Source: Lachnospiraceae bacterium (lineage in GTDB: Bacteria; Bacillota; Clostridia; Lachnospirales; Lachnospiraceae). Taken from it: 64,000 bases of DNA. Positions 26,301 through 33,754 of this stretch are shown here, one piece after another. Position 1 is the stretch's first letter. Each line of letters begins with the position of its first letter. The position numbers and the translations under genes are program-made. The notes beneath the pieces are model-generated. The model ran no database searches and had not been told where the DNA came from. It worked only from the letters and a program-made list of their open reading frames with translations. The stretch spans positions 19,282 through 83,281 of the forward strand of contig CAJTGB010000020.1 in the NCBI GenBank assembly GCA_910575835.1, read 5' to 3'.

Positions 26301-27033
26301 TACAGAGATGAACCAGAGTATCGGTAAGCAGTTTGCCTATCGGTATCCATATGAGGGCAGCAGGCATCAGAGGCTTAAGTTTACGGTATCGGAGCTTAAG
26401 AAACGGATCTATCTTACGGAGACGCTTGGAGACGAGTCCGGGGAGAACGGGGAGACGCCTTACGAGGAGCCGGATGTGGTGCCTCTGATCCCAAGATTTT
26501 TGCAGGAAGAAGAGGAACTTACCGGCGCCTCGAGAGGTACGGCGTACCACAGGCTGATGGAGCTTCTGGATTTTTCCATGGAATACGACGCGGATGGCCT
26601 GAGAGATGTGTTAAATGCATTTACAGAGGCGGGGAAGATGAGCCGGGAGATGGCGGAGTGTATCCGAACGGAGGATATCCTTGGCTTCCTTAAGAGCCCT
26701 GCGGGGCAGAGGATGAAGGAAGCGGCCGGAAAACGGAAGCTCTGGAAGGAGCAGCCCTTTGTCCTCGGCGTGGATGCAAGGGAGATCTATCCGCAGGAAC
26801 AGGAAGGAGAGCAGATCTTGGTACAGGGGATCATCGACGTGTATTTTGAAGAAGAAGACGGCCTTGTGGTGCTGGATTATAAGACGGATAAAATCTTCCG
26901 GGCAGAAGAACTGGCAGAGAAATATCATGCCCAGCTTGATTATTATGGAAAGGCGTTGGAACAGATGACGGAGAAGAAGGTAAAGGAGAAGATCATCTAC
27001 TCTTTTACGATCAGACAGGAGATAGAGGTGTAA
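23374..27033 (+). CDS. addA: ATP-dependent helicase/nuclease subunit A
   Basis: The 1,219-residue AddA subunit: a UvrD/Rep superfamily-1 helicase fused to a RecB-type nuclease. 'SAAAGSGKT' (Walker A) lies at about 24-32, 'FTEAAAAEMKERI' (motif Ia) at about 50, 'MIDEYQDSN' (motif II) at about 395, 'GDVKQSIYRFR' (motif III) at about 430, 'TIHKSKGLEFPVV' at about 795 and 'VLYVAFTRAKEKL' (motif VI) at about 870. The C-terminal nuclease core 'VVLDYKTDK' is near 1167. All key motifs are present. It is coupled to addB upstream and to a small DUF1294 gene two bases downstream. Confidence 0.95.
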   Translation: MGVAWTREQQQVIDLRDRNILVSAAAGSGKTAVLVERIITMLTSEVHPVDVDHLLIVTFTEAAAAEMKERIRNAIEHKLEEEPDNEHLKQQATLIHNAQITTIHSFCLSVVRDHFHAIDIDPGFRVGEEGELKLLRQDVLGEVLEEKYRQGEKRFLDFTLAYGSGRNDKKIEELILKIYEFSRSYPDAESWIRDCVKAYRIDTLEELKASDSIRLIMENAAVYLKEAAELIESGIAVCQEADGPAAYESTLIKDQQVIERLLSVSDYEEMCRAAEEISWVRLAANRDKTVSEEKASWVKAIRDEVKGIVKDLSEQYFYQNAEEMLADIKACRPAMEELAGLVQAFSGRFEEKKRQRNMIDFSDMEQYALNILTERSEEGEGFVPSAAAREYQKQFQEIMIDEYQDSNLIQETILTSVSTVSAGRYNIFMVGDVKQSIYRFRLSRPELFMEKFHSYAPADAESGEGEEGSQTKQRIDLHKNFRSRREVLDSVNYIFRQIMTGKLGGIVYDDQAALYAGADYRDGGDPLTEVLIIDSDVKEREPEDQKASEGISERELEARAIAARIRDLRAHHQVVDKKTGEFRPVRYSDIVILTRSVKGYADIFTEVLNREGIPAYAGTREGYFATQEIGVLLDYLRALDNQRQDIPLAAVLASAFGGLMEEELAAVKGEYGSLPFCQAVFCYRAEGKNPAIREKLEVCLGQMETFRKIVPYTPMHELLWKILEETGYGDLAAAMPGGQQRRANLDMLVEKARNFEATSYKGLFHFVRYIEQLQKYDVDYGEASIEDEQSDTVRVMTIHKSKGLEFPVVFAAGMGKRFNMQDARSSVILHSRMGVGLDAVDIEKRTKSPSIIKKAMQREEILDSLGEELRVLYVAFTRAKEKLIITGTISNLKKKRTGYEMLRNRQEESLPFGRLSKAVTYWDWILPALVRADEEVPIVEKVLTFEDLVREEVAEETAGRIKRAVLEKWDTDQIYDTEMNQSIGKQFAYRYPYEGSRHQRLKFTVSELKKRIYLTETLGDESGENGETPYEEPDVVPLIPRFLQEEEELTGASRGTAYHRLMELLDFSMEYDADGLRDVLNAFTEAGKMSREMAECIRTEDILGFLKSPAGQRMKEAAGKRKLWKEQPFVLGVDAREIYPQEQEGEQILVQGIIDVYFEEEDGLVVLDYKTDKIFRAEELAEKYHAQLDYYGKALEQMTEKKVKEKIIYSFTIRQEIEV

Positions 27034-27035
27034 GG

Positions 27036-27353
27036 ATGGGTATTGGAGGAATGATTCCCGCAGGTTTGAGCCTGCCGTCTGCTAAGATATGGTGCGCCGC
27101 GTATATAGCCGTGATGAGTGCCGCAGGGTTCGCGGCGTTCGGCTATGACAAATGGTGCGCGGTACGCCGCCGGTGGAGGGTGCCGGAGAAGACCCTGCTA
27201 TTGATCGCGCTGCTCGGGGGAAGCCCCGGCGCATATGCCGGAATGAAGATATTCCGGCATAAGACGCGGCACCGGAAGTTCAGCGCGGGGATCCCGGTGA
27301 TCTTAGCGGTGCAGTGCGCGGTGCTTCTGGCAGTGTACCTGCGTGTCATATAG
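27036..27353 (+). CDS. DUF1294 small membrane protein
   Basis: A 105-residue membrane protein with the DUF1294 pattern: 'FGYDKWCAVRRRWRVPEKTLL', 'ALLGGSPGAYAGM' and 'FRHKTRHRKF', between about three hydrophobic segments. The function of the family is unknown. It starts 2 bases after addA and shares its transcript, but the family is not known to be linked to recombination, so the association may be only positional. Confidence 0.8.
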   Translation: MGIGGMIPAGLSLPSAKIWCAAYIAVMSAAGFAAFGYDKWCAVRRRWRVPEKTLLLIALLGGSPGAYAGMKIFRHKTRHRKFSAGIPVILAVQCAVLLAVYLRVI

Positions 27354-27372
27354 GGGATACCCGCCTGCGGGA

Positions 27373-28233
27373 TCAGGAACTCTTAGCCGAAGCCAGAGTG
27401 GAGTAGAAGACCACTTCCATGATGATGATTCCGCCGATAAGCTCTCTTAGGCCGGGGACTTCCTTAAGGACTACAAGCGCCGCCAGGATCCCGTATACGG
27501 ATTCCAGACTGGATATGATTCCTGCCGTCTGTACCTTCACGTGCTTAAGGCCGCTGATGAATAAGGAGTGAGATCCCGCGGTGAATGCGATACCAAGGAT
27601 CAGAAGTCCTGCGATGTCTCTTGCGGTGAACGCGGGAAGGAGGATAAAAAGCGCAGGGAACAGCACGAGGGCGGCGGTTCCCTGCTCGTACAGCGATACC
27701 AGCGTCCCGGGATATTTGCCTGAGAATCTCCGGTTCATCAGGGACAGCAGCGCATATGACAGGCTTCCGATCATTCCCCAGATCACGCCCTGCGTCATGG
27801 AGTTGTCAAGATGGAACTCCGGCACGATCAGCATTACTCCTGCCAGCATGATAAGTGCGCAGACCACATCTGATTTCTGTAATTTCTCATGATAAAAATA
27901 AGGCTCCAAAAAGGTTACAAACAGCGGATAGGTCGAGAAGGTCAGGGTTCCCACGGCCACGGTCGCAACCTGTATGGACTGCATGAAGGTTGTCCAGTGG
28001 ATCGCTAAGAGGATCCCTGCCGATGCAAGGAGAAGATAATCTCTCCGGCTGTTTAATGTGATGGACTGTCTCCGCGCCTTTAATAATATGAATAAAAATA
28101 TGGAAGAGAAGACGACTCTTCCCCAGGCGATCACGATCGCCGGCTGTCCGACCAGCTTTGCGAACAAACCTGATAAGCCGAATCCAAGTACGGCGATATG
28201 TACGGACAGCAGACTTTTCTTTTGTTGGTTCAT
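27373..28233 (-). CDS. EamA/DMT-family transporter
   Basis: A 286-residue membrane protein with ten predicted segments arranged as two EamA repeats (about 8-135 and 148-282), the layout of drug/metabolite exporters of the RhaT/YdcZ/EamA superfamily. Substrates include amino acids and metabolites; none can be assigned here. It is convergent with the addBA-DUF1294 operon, with only 19 bases between, and divergent from the PadR operon. Its promoter is at 28300-28328 and its ribosome site, GGGAGGAA, is clear on the minus strand. Confidence 0.85.
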   Translation of the reverse strand: MNQQKKSLLSVHIAVLGFGLSGLFAKLVGQPAIVIAWGRVVFSSIFLFILLKARRQSITLNSRRDYLLLASAGILLAIHWTTFMQSIQVATVAVGTLTFSTYPLFVTFLEPYFYHEKLQKSDVVCALIMLAGVMLIVPEFHLDNSMTQGVIWGMIGSLSYALLSLMNRRFSGKYPGTLVSLYEQGTAALVLFPALFILLPAFTARDIAGLLILGIAFTAGSHSLFISGLKHVKVQTAGIISSLESVYGILAALVVLKEVPGLRELIGGIIIMEVVFYSTLASAKSS

Positions 28234-28299
28234 ATCTTGTATTCCTCCCGAAGTATAAATATTTGAATACCTGAACGGTTATCCTGAAGCAGCGTTTTT

Positions 28300-28328
28300 A
28301 TTATAGCAGTACAGACCTTGCTTGACAA
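28300..28328 (-). promoter_or_regulatory. Promoter of DMT transporter gene
   Basis: On the minus strand TTGTCA (28328-28323), 17-base spacer, perfect TATAAT (28305-28300), about 65 bases before the start codon. Confidence 0.7.
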
Positions 28329-28407
28329 GGGATTGGTATTGCCGCGCTGCGTCTCGTTCCTTTGTCTGCCCTGTGCCCGTACAGTTGAAAAAAGTTTATA
28401 ATATAGG

Positions 28408-28438
28408 TTGACAAATCATATTATACAACATATAATAT
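28408..28438 (+). promoter_or_regulatory. Consensus promoter with palindromic operator before PadR operon
   Basis: Perfect TTGACA (28408-28413), 17-base spacer, perfect TATAAT (28431-28436). A perfect inverted repeat, ATATTATA-CAACA-TATAATAT (28418-28438), covers the spacer and the -10 box, where a bound protein would block polymerase. The adjacent padR-type gene is the obvious candidate for autoregulation. Confidence 0.75.
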
Positions 28439-28499
28439 AGACATGAAAATAATATTGCATAAATAGATATTATTATATTCTAAGTAAAGGAGTGAGTAT

Positions 28500-28823
28500 A
28501 TGGTATTTAACACCGGAGCGGCTCTCCTTGATGCTATCGTCTTAGCGGTCGTGTCCCGGGAGAAAGAAGGAACCTATGGATATAAGATCACTCAGGATGT
28601 CAGGACGACCATAGAAGTATCTGAATCCACCCTGTATCCAGTGCTGAGAAGGCTTCAGAAGGATGAATGCCTGGAGGTGTACGACAGGCAGATCGACGGA
28701 CGGAACCGGCGTTATTATAAGGTAACTGCAAGAGGCATGGCGCAGTTGGATCTGTACCGGAGGGAATGGAAGAGCTATTCGATTAAGATCAATGAATTGT
28801 TTAAGGGAGGGGTGGCTGTATGA
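28500..28823 (+). CDS. PadR-family transcriptional regulator
   Basis: A 107-residue winged-helix repressor. It has the PadR core 'TYGYKITQDVRTTIEVSESTLYPVLRRLQKDECL' (cited in part: GYKI at about 26, LYPVLRRL at about 44) and the wing 'GRNRRYYKVTARG'. Such short PadR proteins commonly sit first in operons with DUF1700 (HAAS) membrane proteins and respond to envelope or antibiotic stress. The 3' end overlaps the DUF1700 gene by 4 bases. The upstream promoter carries a palindrome over its -10 box, suggesting autorepression. Confidence 0.9.
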   Translation: MVFNTGAALLDAIVLAVVSREKEGTYGYKITQDVRTTIEVSESTLYPVLRRLQKDECLEVYDRQIDGRNRRYYKVTARGMAQLDLYRREWKSYSIKINELFKGGVAV

Positions 28824-29578
28824 ACCGCATAGAATTTATGACAGAATTAGCCGCATTGTTACAGGATGTTCCGGCAGAGGAACGAAGAGATGCAATGAAG
28901 TTTTATAATGATTATTTTGATGATGCCGGAGAAGAGAACGAGCAGCAGGTGATCGCTGAGCTTGGTGATCCTGCGCAGGTGGCGGCAACGATTAAGGCGG
29001 ATCTTGAAGGTGCGTCTAAGGAACATGGAGAATTCACCGAGAAGGGATATACGGACTCAAGATTCGAGAATAAGAATGTGCCTGTCGGAAGAGAATACAA
29101 GGAGAGCGGACAGAAGTCGGATGAGTACGGATACCGGAACACAGAGCAGAGCCGGAGAGAATATGACTATGAGAGAAGCGGCGAACAGACGCCGCCAAGG
29201 ACGAACGGCGCGCTTAAGATCTTTCTGATCGTCATACTTGTTCTTGTGGCGATTCCGGTCGGTATTCCGGTTGCGGCAGCAATCCTGATTACGATAGCGG
29301 CTGTAGGATTCACGATCTTGATATTGTTCTTCACACTGGTGATTGCGTCGGTTGCGATCGCGTTCGCCGGGGTGTGCGTATTCATAGCCGGGCTGGTGAG
29401 TCTGGTGCCGGAGATCGCGGTCGGTCTGGCGCTGATCGGAACGGGGCTGATCCTTACCGTTGTGGGCGTAGTGCTTACTGTGGCAAGCGTAAGGGTATGT
29501 ATGATCGTCCTTCCGGGGATATGCAGAGGATTCATGTGGATCGTAAGCCGGCCGTTTCAGAGAAGGGCGGTGGTGTAG
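28820..29578 (+). CDS. DUF1700 (HAAS) membrane protein
   Basis: A 252-residue protein. The N-terminal HAAS/DUF1700 helical domain (about 1-60: 'FMTELAALLQDVPAEERRDAMKFYNDYFDDAG') is followed by a polar linker rich in Tyr, Glu and Arg (about 70-125) and four hydrophobic segments to residue 240. HAAS domains are found next to PadR regulators, and such pairs are thought to sense at the membrane. ATGA overlap with padR and zero spacing to the next gene show one operon. Confidence 0.85.
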   Translation: MNRIEFMTELAALLQDVPAEERRDAMKFYNDYFDDAGEENEQQVIAELGDPAQVAATIKADLEGASKEHGEFTEKGYTDSRFENKNVPVGREYKESGQKSDEYGYRNTEQSRREYDYERSGEQTPPRTNGALKIFLIVILVLVAIPVGIPVAAAILITIAAVGFTILILFFTLVIASVAIAFAGVCVFIAGLVSLVPEIAVGLALIGTGLILTVVGVVLTVASVRVCMIVLPGICRGFMWIVSRPFQRRAVV

Positions 29579-30403
29579 ATGAGAAGAGGATGGAAGATAT
29601 TCTGGATCGTATGCGGCGCAGCTCTGGCGCTTGGTCTGGTATGCTGCGCGATTGCATTTGGAATGGGGGTTACAACAGGTATGATACATGACCGTTTCCC
29701 GTACGGGATCGGATGGCATAACGACGAATGGGAGAGCAGCAAGGAGGATTCCGGGCGGACCGCAGAGAATATCCATAAGACTTTTGACAAAGTGACAGAG
29801 ATCGATATGGAGATCTTTGCCGGGCAAGTAAGGTTCCAGGAAGGAGAAGGCAGCGAGATCCGGGTGGATACGGATAACTTAAGCCAGAAGTTAGGATTTC
29901 GGTGTTATCAGGAAGGCAGTGAGCTTAAGCTTACCAGCAAGAAGAAAATATACGGCGTGAATAATGTAGGCAGAGGGAGGATCACGGTTACGCTCCCCAG
30001 GGAGATGACATTCAAGGAAGTATCCTTAAATCTGGGTGCAGGAACGCTGTATATCGACAACATCTACACGAAGGACCTGGAGGTAGGAGTGGGAGCCGGA
30101 GAAGCGATCGTAGAAGGTTTCCAGGCAGACGAAGCAGAGTTTAACTGCGGCGCAGGGTCGATCGCGGCCAGAGGAGACATAAGAAGTCAGGCGGATCTGA
30201 AGTGCGGAGTGGGAAGTATCACGTATACCGCGTCTGGTCAGGAGGAAGAATACAACTATGATATCGAGTGCGGTATCGGGGAGATCATCTGCGGAGACAA
30301 CAGTTATTCAGGACTTGGAAGAGAACAGAGCATTGACAACGGCGCAGCTAAGGAGATCAAGATTGAAGGCGGCGTAGGTTCTGTGATCATAGGATTTGAG
30401 TAG
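29579..30403 (+). CDS. DUF4097-family protein with membrane anchor
   Basis: A 274-residue protein. An N-terminal membrane segment (about 5-32) is followed by an outer domain of repeated short beta strands (about 75-270: 'LNLGAGTLYIDNI', 'LEVGVGAGEAIVEGF', 'FNCGAGSIAARGDI', 'LKCGVGSITYTA'), the right-handed beta-solenoid pattern of DUF4097/adhesin-like proteins. The start follows the DUF1700 stop immediately. This PadR-DUF1700-DUF4097-PspC order is a recurrent envelope module in Firmicutes; its molecular role is not established. Confidence 0.82.
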   Translation: MRRGWKIFWIVCGAALALGLVCCAIAFGMGVTTGMIHDRFPYGIGWHNDEWESSKEDSGRTAENIHKTFDKVTEIDMEIFAGQVRFQEGEGSEIRVDTDNLSQKLGFRCYQEGSELKLTSKKKIYGVNNVGRGRITVTLPREMTFKEVSLNLGAGTLYIDNIYTKDLEVGVGAGEAIVEGFQADEAEFNCGAGSIAARGDIRSQADLKCGVGSITYTASGQEEEYNYDIECGIGEIICGDNSYSGLGREQSIDNGAAKEIKIEGGVGSVIIGFE

Positions 30404-30440
30404 AAGACAGATGCAAGGCATCTTTTGGAAAGGAGACATT

Positions 30441-30635
30441 ATGGAACCAAGGAAATTATATCGTTCAAGAGAAAACCGTATGATCTGCGGAGTATGCGGA
30501 GGCATAGCAGAATATTTTAACGTAGACGCGACATTGATCAGGCTGGTGCTGGCGATCTTCGGCTTCACAGGAACAGGGATCTTCGTTTATATCGTTGCGG
30601 CCATCATCATCCCGGACGCGCCGGACAGATATTAG
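30441..30635 (+). CDS. PspC-domain membrane protein
   Basis: A 64-residue protein consisting of one PspC domain: 'KLYRSRENRMICGVCGGIAEYF' (cited in part: ICGVCGGIAEYF at about 15-26) and a hydrophobic segment 'LVLAIFGFTGTGIFVYIVAAI'. PspC domains are associated with envelope stress responses. I start it at ATG 30441 behind GGAAAGGAGAC; a longer frame from 30396 overlaps the previous gene and lacks a ribosome site. It ends the PadR envelope operon. Confidence 0.85.
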   Translation: MEPRKLYRSRENRMICGVCGGIAEYFNVDATLIRLVLAIFGFTGTGIFVYIVAAIIIPDAPDRY

Positions 30636-30645
30636 ATTAAGATGT

Positions 30646-30733
30646 ATATTCCCCTTCACTCCTGTTAATACTTAGTGAAAGAACCGTATATGGGATATCG
30701 CCCTGCGGTTCTAAAAGAGTGAAAGGGGAATAT
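30646..30733 (+). promoter_or_regulatory. Structured leader that can hide the ribosome site of the spore-protein gene
   Basis: ATATTCCCCTTCACTC (30646-30661) can pair with GAGTGAAAGGGGAATAT (30717-30733) through about 16 base pairs with one bulged A. Inside is a second hairpin, GAACCG (30681-30686) with CGGTTC (30706-30711). The outer stem contains the only good ribosome site (GAAAGGGG) of the gene starting at 30736. It matches no riboswitch class I know. Confidence 0.5.
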
Positions 30734-30735
30734 CC

Positions 30736-30942
30736 ATGGCAGGTAAAAAGAATAAGCCGATACGGCTTGACGAGCTGACACAGGAAGAGAAATTAAAATA
30801 CGAGATTGCTGAAGAATTAGGCCTTCTTGACAAGGTGATGGAGGAAGGATGGAGATCCCTCTCTTCAAAGGAAACCGGGAGGATCGGAGGGCTGATGACG
30901 AAGAAGAAGAAAGCACTGAGTCAATGTCCGGATGCACATTAA
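30736..30942 (+). CDS. Small acid-soluble spore protein, alpha/beta type
   Basis: A 68-residue protein matching the alpha/beta SASP pattern: 'KYEIAEELGLLDKV' contains the region cut by the germination protease, and 'SSKETGRIGGLMTKKKK' is the conserved C-terminal DNA-binding segment. These proteins coat and protect spore DNA and are degraded at germination. The divergent N-terminus and 'KETGRIGG' make it closer to the SspF-like minor type. Its ribosome site lies in a predicted stem, and expression in the forespore would need sigma-G, whose promoter I could not identify with confidence. It indicates a spore-forming host. Confidence 0.82.
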   Translation: MAGKKNKPIRLDELTQEEKLKYEIAEELGLLDKVMEEGWRSLSSKETGRIGGLMTKKKKALSQCPDAH

Positions 30943-30995
30943 AAGTAACGAAATTATTACGAATATTAATTAGTATGAACATTTAACGATAAAGG

Positions 30996-31024
30996 TTGAA
31001 AAGAAAAGGTCCATTTGCTATAAT
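30996..31024 (+). promoter_or_regulatory. Promoter of WecG/TagA-type gene
   Basis: TTGAAA (30996-31001), 17-base spacer, perfect TATAAT (31019-31024), about 37 bases upstream of the start codon at 31061. Confidence 0.7.
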
Positions 31025-31060
31025 CGAAAAACTGGTAATAATCATTATACAGGTGAGGAT

Positions 31061-31732
31061 ATGAACAGTAAGATTAGCGTTTTGGATATTGATATAGATA
31101 ATTGTTCAGCAAAAGAAGCTATGAAGAAGACCATGGAATACATGGGAACGGAACCGGTGAACATCGTAGAGATGGCAACGGTGGGAGGGCTGATGCAGAT
31201 GGACAGTATGCAGCAGCTCAAGGAAGATATATGCAGATTTGATCTGATCCTGGCGGGAGATAAGACGATCCTGGAAGCAGCGGATATTACGGACAGGAAG
31301 CATCTTCAGGAGACGGAGAGCCGTGTATTTCTGAAGATGTTTATGAGATATCTGCATAAGAACCACAAGAGGATCTACCTTCTGGTGGAATCCGAGGCGG
31401 AGGGTCAGGCGATCTATGATTATCTGCAGAGGAATTATTACGGCCTGCAGGTCGTGGGGCTTGCGAAGGTGTCTGCCTGCAACAGGTCGGACGATATGCT
31501 GGTGAATGATATCAACGGCGGAGAAGTAGATTGTATCCTTGCGGCGCTTGCATCCCCGCTGCAGGAGGAATTTATTGTAAAGAATAAGAGCTTGCTGGAT
31601 GCAAGGCTGTGGCTCGGCGTTGGCAAGGAGAACATACCGGTGGGGAAGAACGGCGCGGGTCAGGGCAGGATCGCTCAGTTTTTTGTCAGGCATATCTTTA
31701 AAAAGGAGATGGAGAAAAGCAAGCGCAGATGA
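31061..31732 (+). CDS. WecG/TagA/CpsF-family glycosyltransferase-like protein
   Basis: A 223-residue protein of the GT26 type, which usually transfers N-acetylmannosaminyl or related residues onto lipid-linked sugars for teichoic acid or polysaccharide synthesis. The recognisable parts are 'NIVEMATVGGLMQM', 'LILAGDKTILEAADI', 'KRIYLLVESEAEG', 'VDCILAALASPLQEEFI' and 'LWLGVGKENI', in the family order. Several motif residues deviate from the usual 'NVYTHVVNARN...DG' and 'GxPKQE', so it may be a diverged or non-enzymatic member. It stands as a single gene between its own promoter and terminator. Confidence 0.65.
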   Translation: MNSKISVLDIDIDNCSAKEAMKKTMEYMGTEPVNIVEMATVGGLMQMDSMQQLKEDICRFDLILAGDKTILEAADITDRKHLQETESRVFLKMFMRYLHKNHKRIYLLVESEAEGQAIYDYLQRNYYGLQVVGLAKVSACNRSDDMLVNDINGGEVDCILAALASPLQEEFIVKNKSLLDARLWLGVGKENIPVGKNGAGQGRIAQFFVRHIFKKEMEKSKRR

Positions 31733-31783
31733 TTTTTCGTCACTATGTACATGGCTGCAAATCAAAAGAATTTCTTAAAAATT

Positions 31784-31826
31784 GAGGAAATCAACAAAAA
31801 AGTGTGATTTCCTCTTTATTTTTTTG
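31784..31826 (+). terminator. Intrinsic terminator after WecG/TagA-type gene
   Basis: GAGGAAATCA (31784-31793) pairs with TGATTTCCTC (31805-31814), followed by TTTATTTTTTT. The rest of the interval to 31928 is AT-rich with no gene; 31870-31880 matches one arm of the inverted repeat at 49497-49537. Confidence 0.85.
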
Positions 31827-31928
31827 TCTATATATATTAATATAGTGTCTAGCGGTATGCATTTTGACCAGACAGTCCCTTTTTTTGTTGTGAATTATGC
31901 ATATTGAAATGAGGGGAGGATATAGAAT

Positions 31929-33017
31929 ATGATATCTAATCAAATACTTCAGAATACGATTGAAGGCTTGAAAGGAATTACACGGATCGATTTCTGTGTT
32001 ATGGATACAGATGGAAAGTCTCTTGCGAGTACATTTTCAGAGCAAGAGAATTATGAAGAAGAGGTGGTCTCATTCGTTGAATCCCCGGCTGACAGCCAGG
32101 TGGTGCAGGGATATCAGTTCTTTAAGATATTTGACGAGCACCAGTTGGAATATGTCCTTCTTGCCAATGGGGGCAGCGATGACGTATATATGGTAGGGAA
32201 GATCGCGGCGTTTCAGATCCAGAATCTTCTGATCGCTTATAAAGAGAGATTTGACAAGGATAATTTTATTAAGAATCTGCTGCTTGACAACCTTCTTTTG
32301 GTAGATATCTATAACCGTGCCAAGAAATTACATATTGACACAGAAGTGAGACGTATTATATTTATTATTGAGACAAAGCACGAGAAGGACAGCAATGCTC
32401 TGGATAACGTGCGCAATCTTCTGGGCAACCGCGCTAAGGATTTTGTGACGGCAGTCGATGAGAAGAATATTATCATAGTGAAGGAATTGGAGCCAAGCGA
32501 CGGTCATGCGGAACTGGAGAGGACGGCCCAGAGCATCTATACTTTGCTTGTGGAGGACGGAGAGGAGGATGTCCTGATCGCATACGGAACGATCGTCAAC
32601 GACATCAAGGAAGTATCTAAGTCCTACAAGGAAGCGAAGCTTGCATTGGATGTGGGTAAGATCTTCTTTGGAGACCGGAATGTGATCGCATACAGCGCGC
32701 TTGGCATCGGACGTCTGATCTACCAGCTTCCGATCCCGCTGTGCAAGATGTTTATCCGTGAGATCTTCGAGGGCAAATCGCCGGATGATTTCGATGAAGA
32801 GACCCTGACTACGATCAACAAGTTCTTCGAGAATAATCTGAATGTATCAGAGACATCAAGACAGTTATATATTCATCGCAACACGCTGGTATATCGGCTG
32901 GATAAGCTGCAGAAGAGTACCGGTCTGGATCTTCGGGTGTTTGAGGATGCCATTACTTTTAAGATCGCGCTTATGGTCGTGAAGTACATGAAGTATATGG
33001 AATCAATGGAGTATTAA
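31929..33017 (+). CDS. PucR/CdaR-type helix-turn-helix regulator
   Basis: A 362-residue protein. The C-terminal PucR-type helix-turn-helix is clear ('NVSETSRQLYIHRNTLVYR', about 302-320), preceded by a degenerate GGDEF-like sensor region ('VLIAYGTIVNDIKEVSKSYKEA' at about 218). The N-terminal ~120 residues are of unknown type. The start follows GAGGGGAGG. The stop touches the start of the ftsE leader, and ftsE begins 50 bases on, so it may be transcribed with the division genes. Its targets are unknown. Confidence 0.78.
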   Translation: MISNQILQNTIEGLKGITRIDFCVMDTDGKSLASTFSEQENYEEEVVSFVESPADSQVVQGYQFFKIFDEHQLEYVLLANGGSDDVYMVGKIAAFQIQNLLIAYKERFDKDNFIKNLLLDNLLLVDIYNRAKKLHIDTEVRRIIFIIETKHEKDSNALDNVRNLLGNRAKDFVTAVDEKNIIIVKELEPSDGHAELERTAQSIYTLLVEDGEEDVLIAYGTIVNDIKEVSKSYKEAKLALDVGKIFFGDRNVIAYSALGIGRLIYQLPIPLCKMFIREIFEGKSPDDFDEETLTTINKFFENNLNVSETSRQLYIHRNTLVYRLDKLQKSTGLDLRVFEDAITFKIALMVVKYMKYMESMEY

Positions 33018-33067
33018 TGTATTCTCAGAGTCTTTCGGGAGTACAGAGTAATAAGCAGGAGGAAAGT

Positions 33068-33754
33068 ATGATCGAATTAAAAGAAGTGACAAAAGAATAC
33101 TCAAAAGGGATCGCCGCGTTAAACGGCGTGAATCTCAAGGTCGAGCAGGGTGAATTTGTATTCATCGTGGGCGACAGCGGATCGGGTAAGTCTACATTGA
33201 TCCATCTTATTATGAAAGAGCTTGCGCCTACATCGGGGACCATTATTGTGAACGGTCAGAATTTGAATCGGATGAAGCGGCGTAAGATTCCTATGTACAG
33301 GAGAGGGATCGGAGTCGTGTTCCAGGATTTCCGTCTGCTTAAGGACCGGAATATCTATGATAATATAGCGTTTGCGCAGCGTGTTACAGAGACGCCTACC
33401 AGGATCATCAAGAAGAAGGTTCCTGCGGCGCTGTCGCTTGTGGGACTGGCTCAGAAGTATAAATCATTTCCGAAGGAATTATCAGGCGGTGAGCAGCAGA
33501 GAGTCGCTATTGCCAGGGCTATTGTGAATGAGCCTGCGATCCTGCTTGCGGATGAGCCGACAGGTAATCTGGACCCGACGAATTCATGGGAGATTATGAA
33601 GCTATTGGAGGAGGCGAACGACAGAGGAACGACCGTACTGGTTGTTACGCATAACCAGGAGATTGTAAATGCGATGAAGAAGCGGGTCGTTACGATGAAG
33701 AAGGGTGTAATCGTAAGCGACGAGAAAAAAGGTGGGTATAAAAATGAGAATTAG
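33068..33754 (+). CDS. ftsE: Cell division ATP-binding protein FtsE
   Basis: The 228-residue ATPase of the FtsEX complex, which couples the cytosolic divisome or sporulation machinery to peptidoglycan hydrolases outside. Walker A 'GDSGSGKST' lies near 37, the signature 'LSGGEQQRVAIARAI' near 138 and Walker B 'ILLADEPTGNLDP' near 159. I start it at ATG 33068 behind AGGAGGAAAG; a frame extending to 33017 overlaps the regulator gene and is unlikely to be used. It overlaps ftsX by 11 bases. Confidence 0.93.
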   Translation: MIELKEVTKEYSKGIAALNGVNLKVEQGEFVFIVGDSGSGKSTLIHLIMKELAPTSGTIIVNGQNLNRMKRRKIPMYRRGIGVVFQDFRLLKDRNIYDNIAFAQRVTETPTRIIKKKVPAALSLVGLAQKYKSFPKELSGGEQQRVAIARAIVNEPAILLADEPTGNLDPTNSWEIMKLLEEANDRGTTVLVVTHNQEIVNAMKKRVVTMKKGVIVSDEKKGGYKNEN

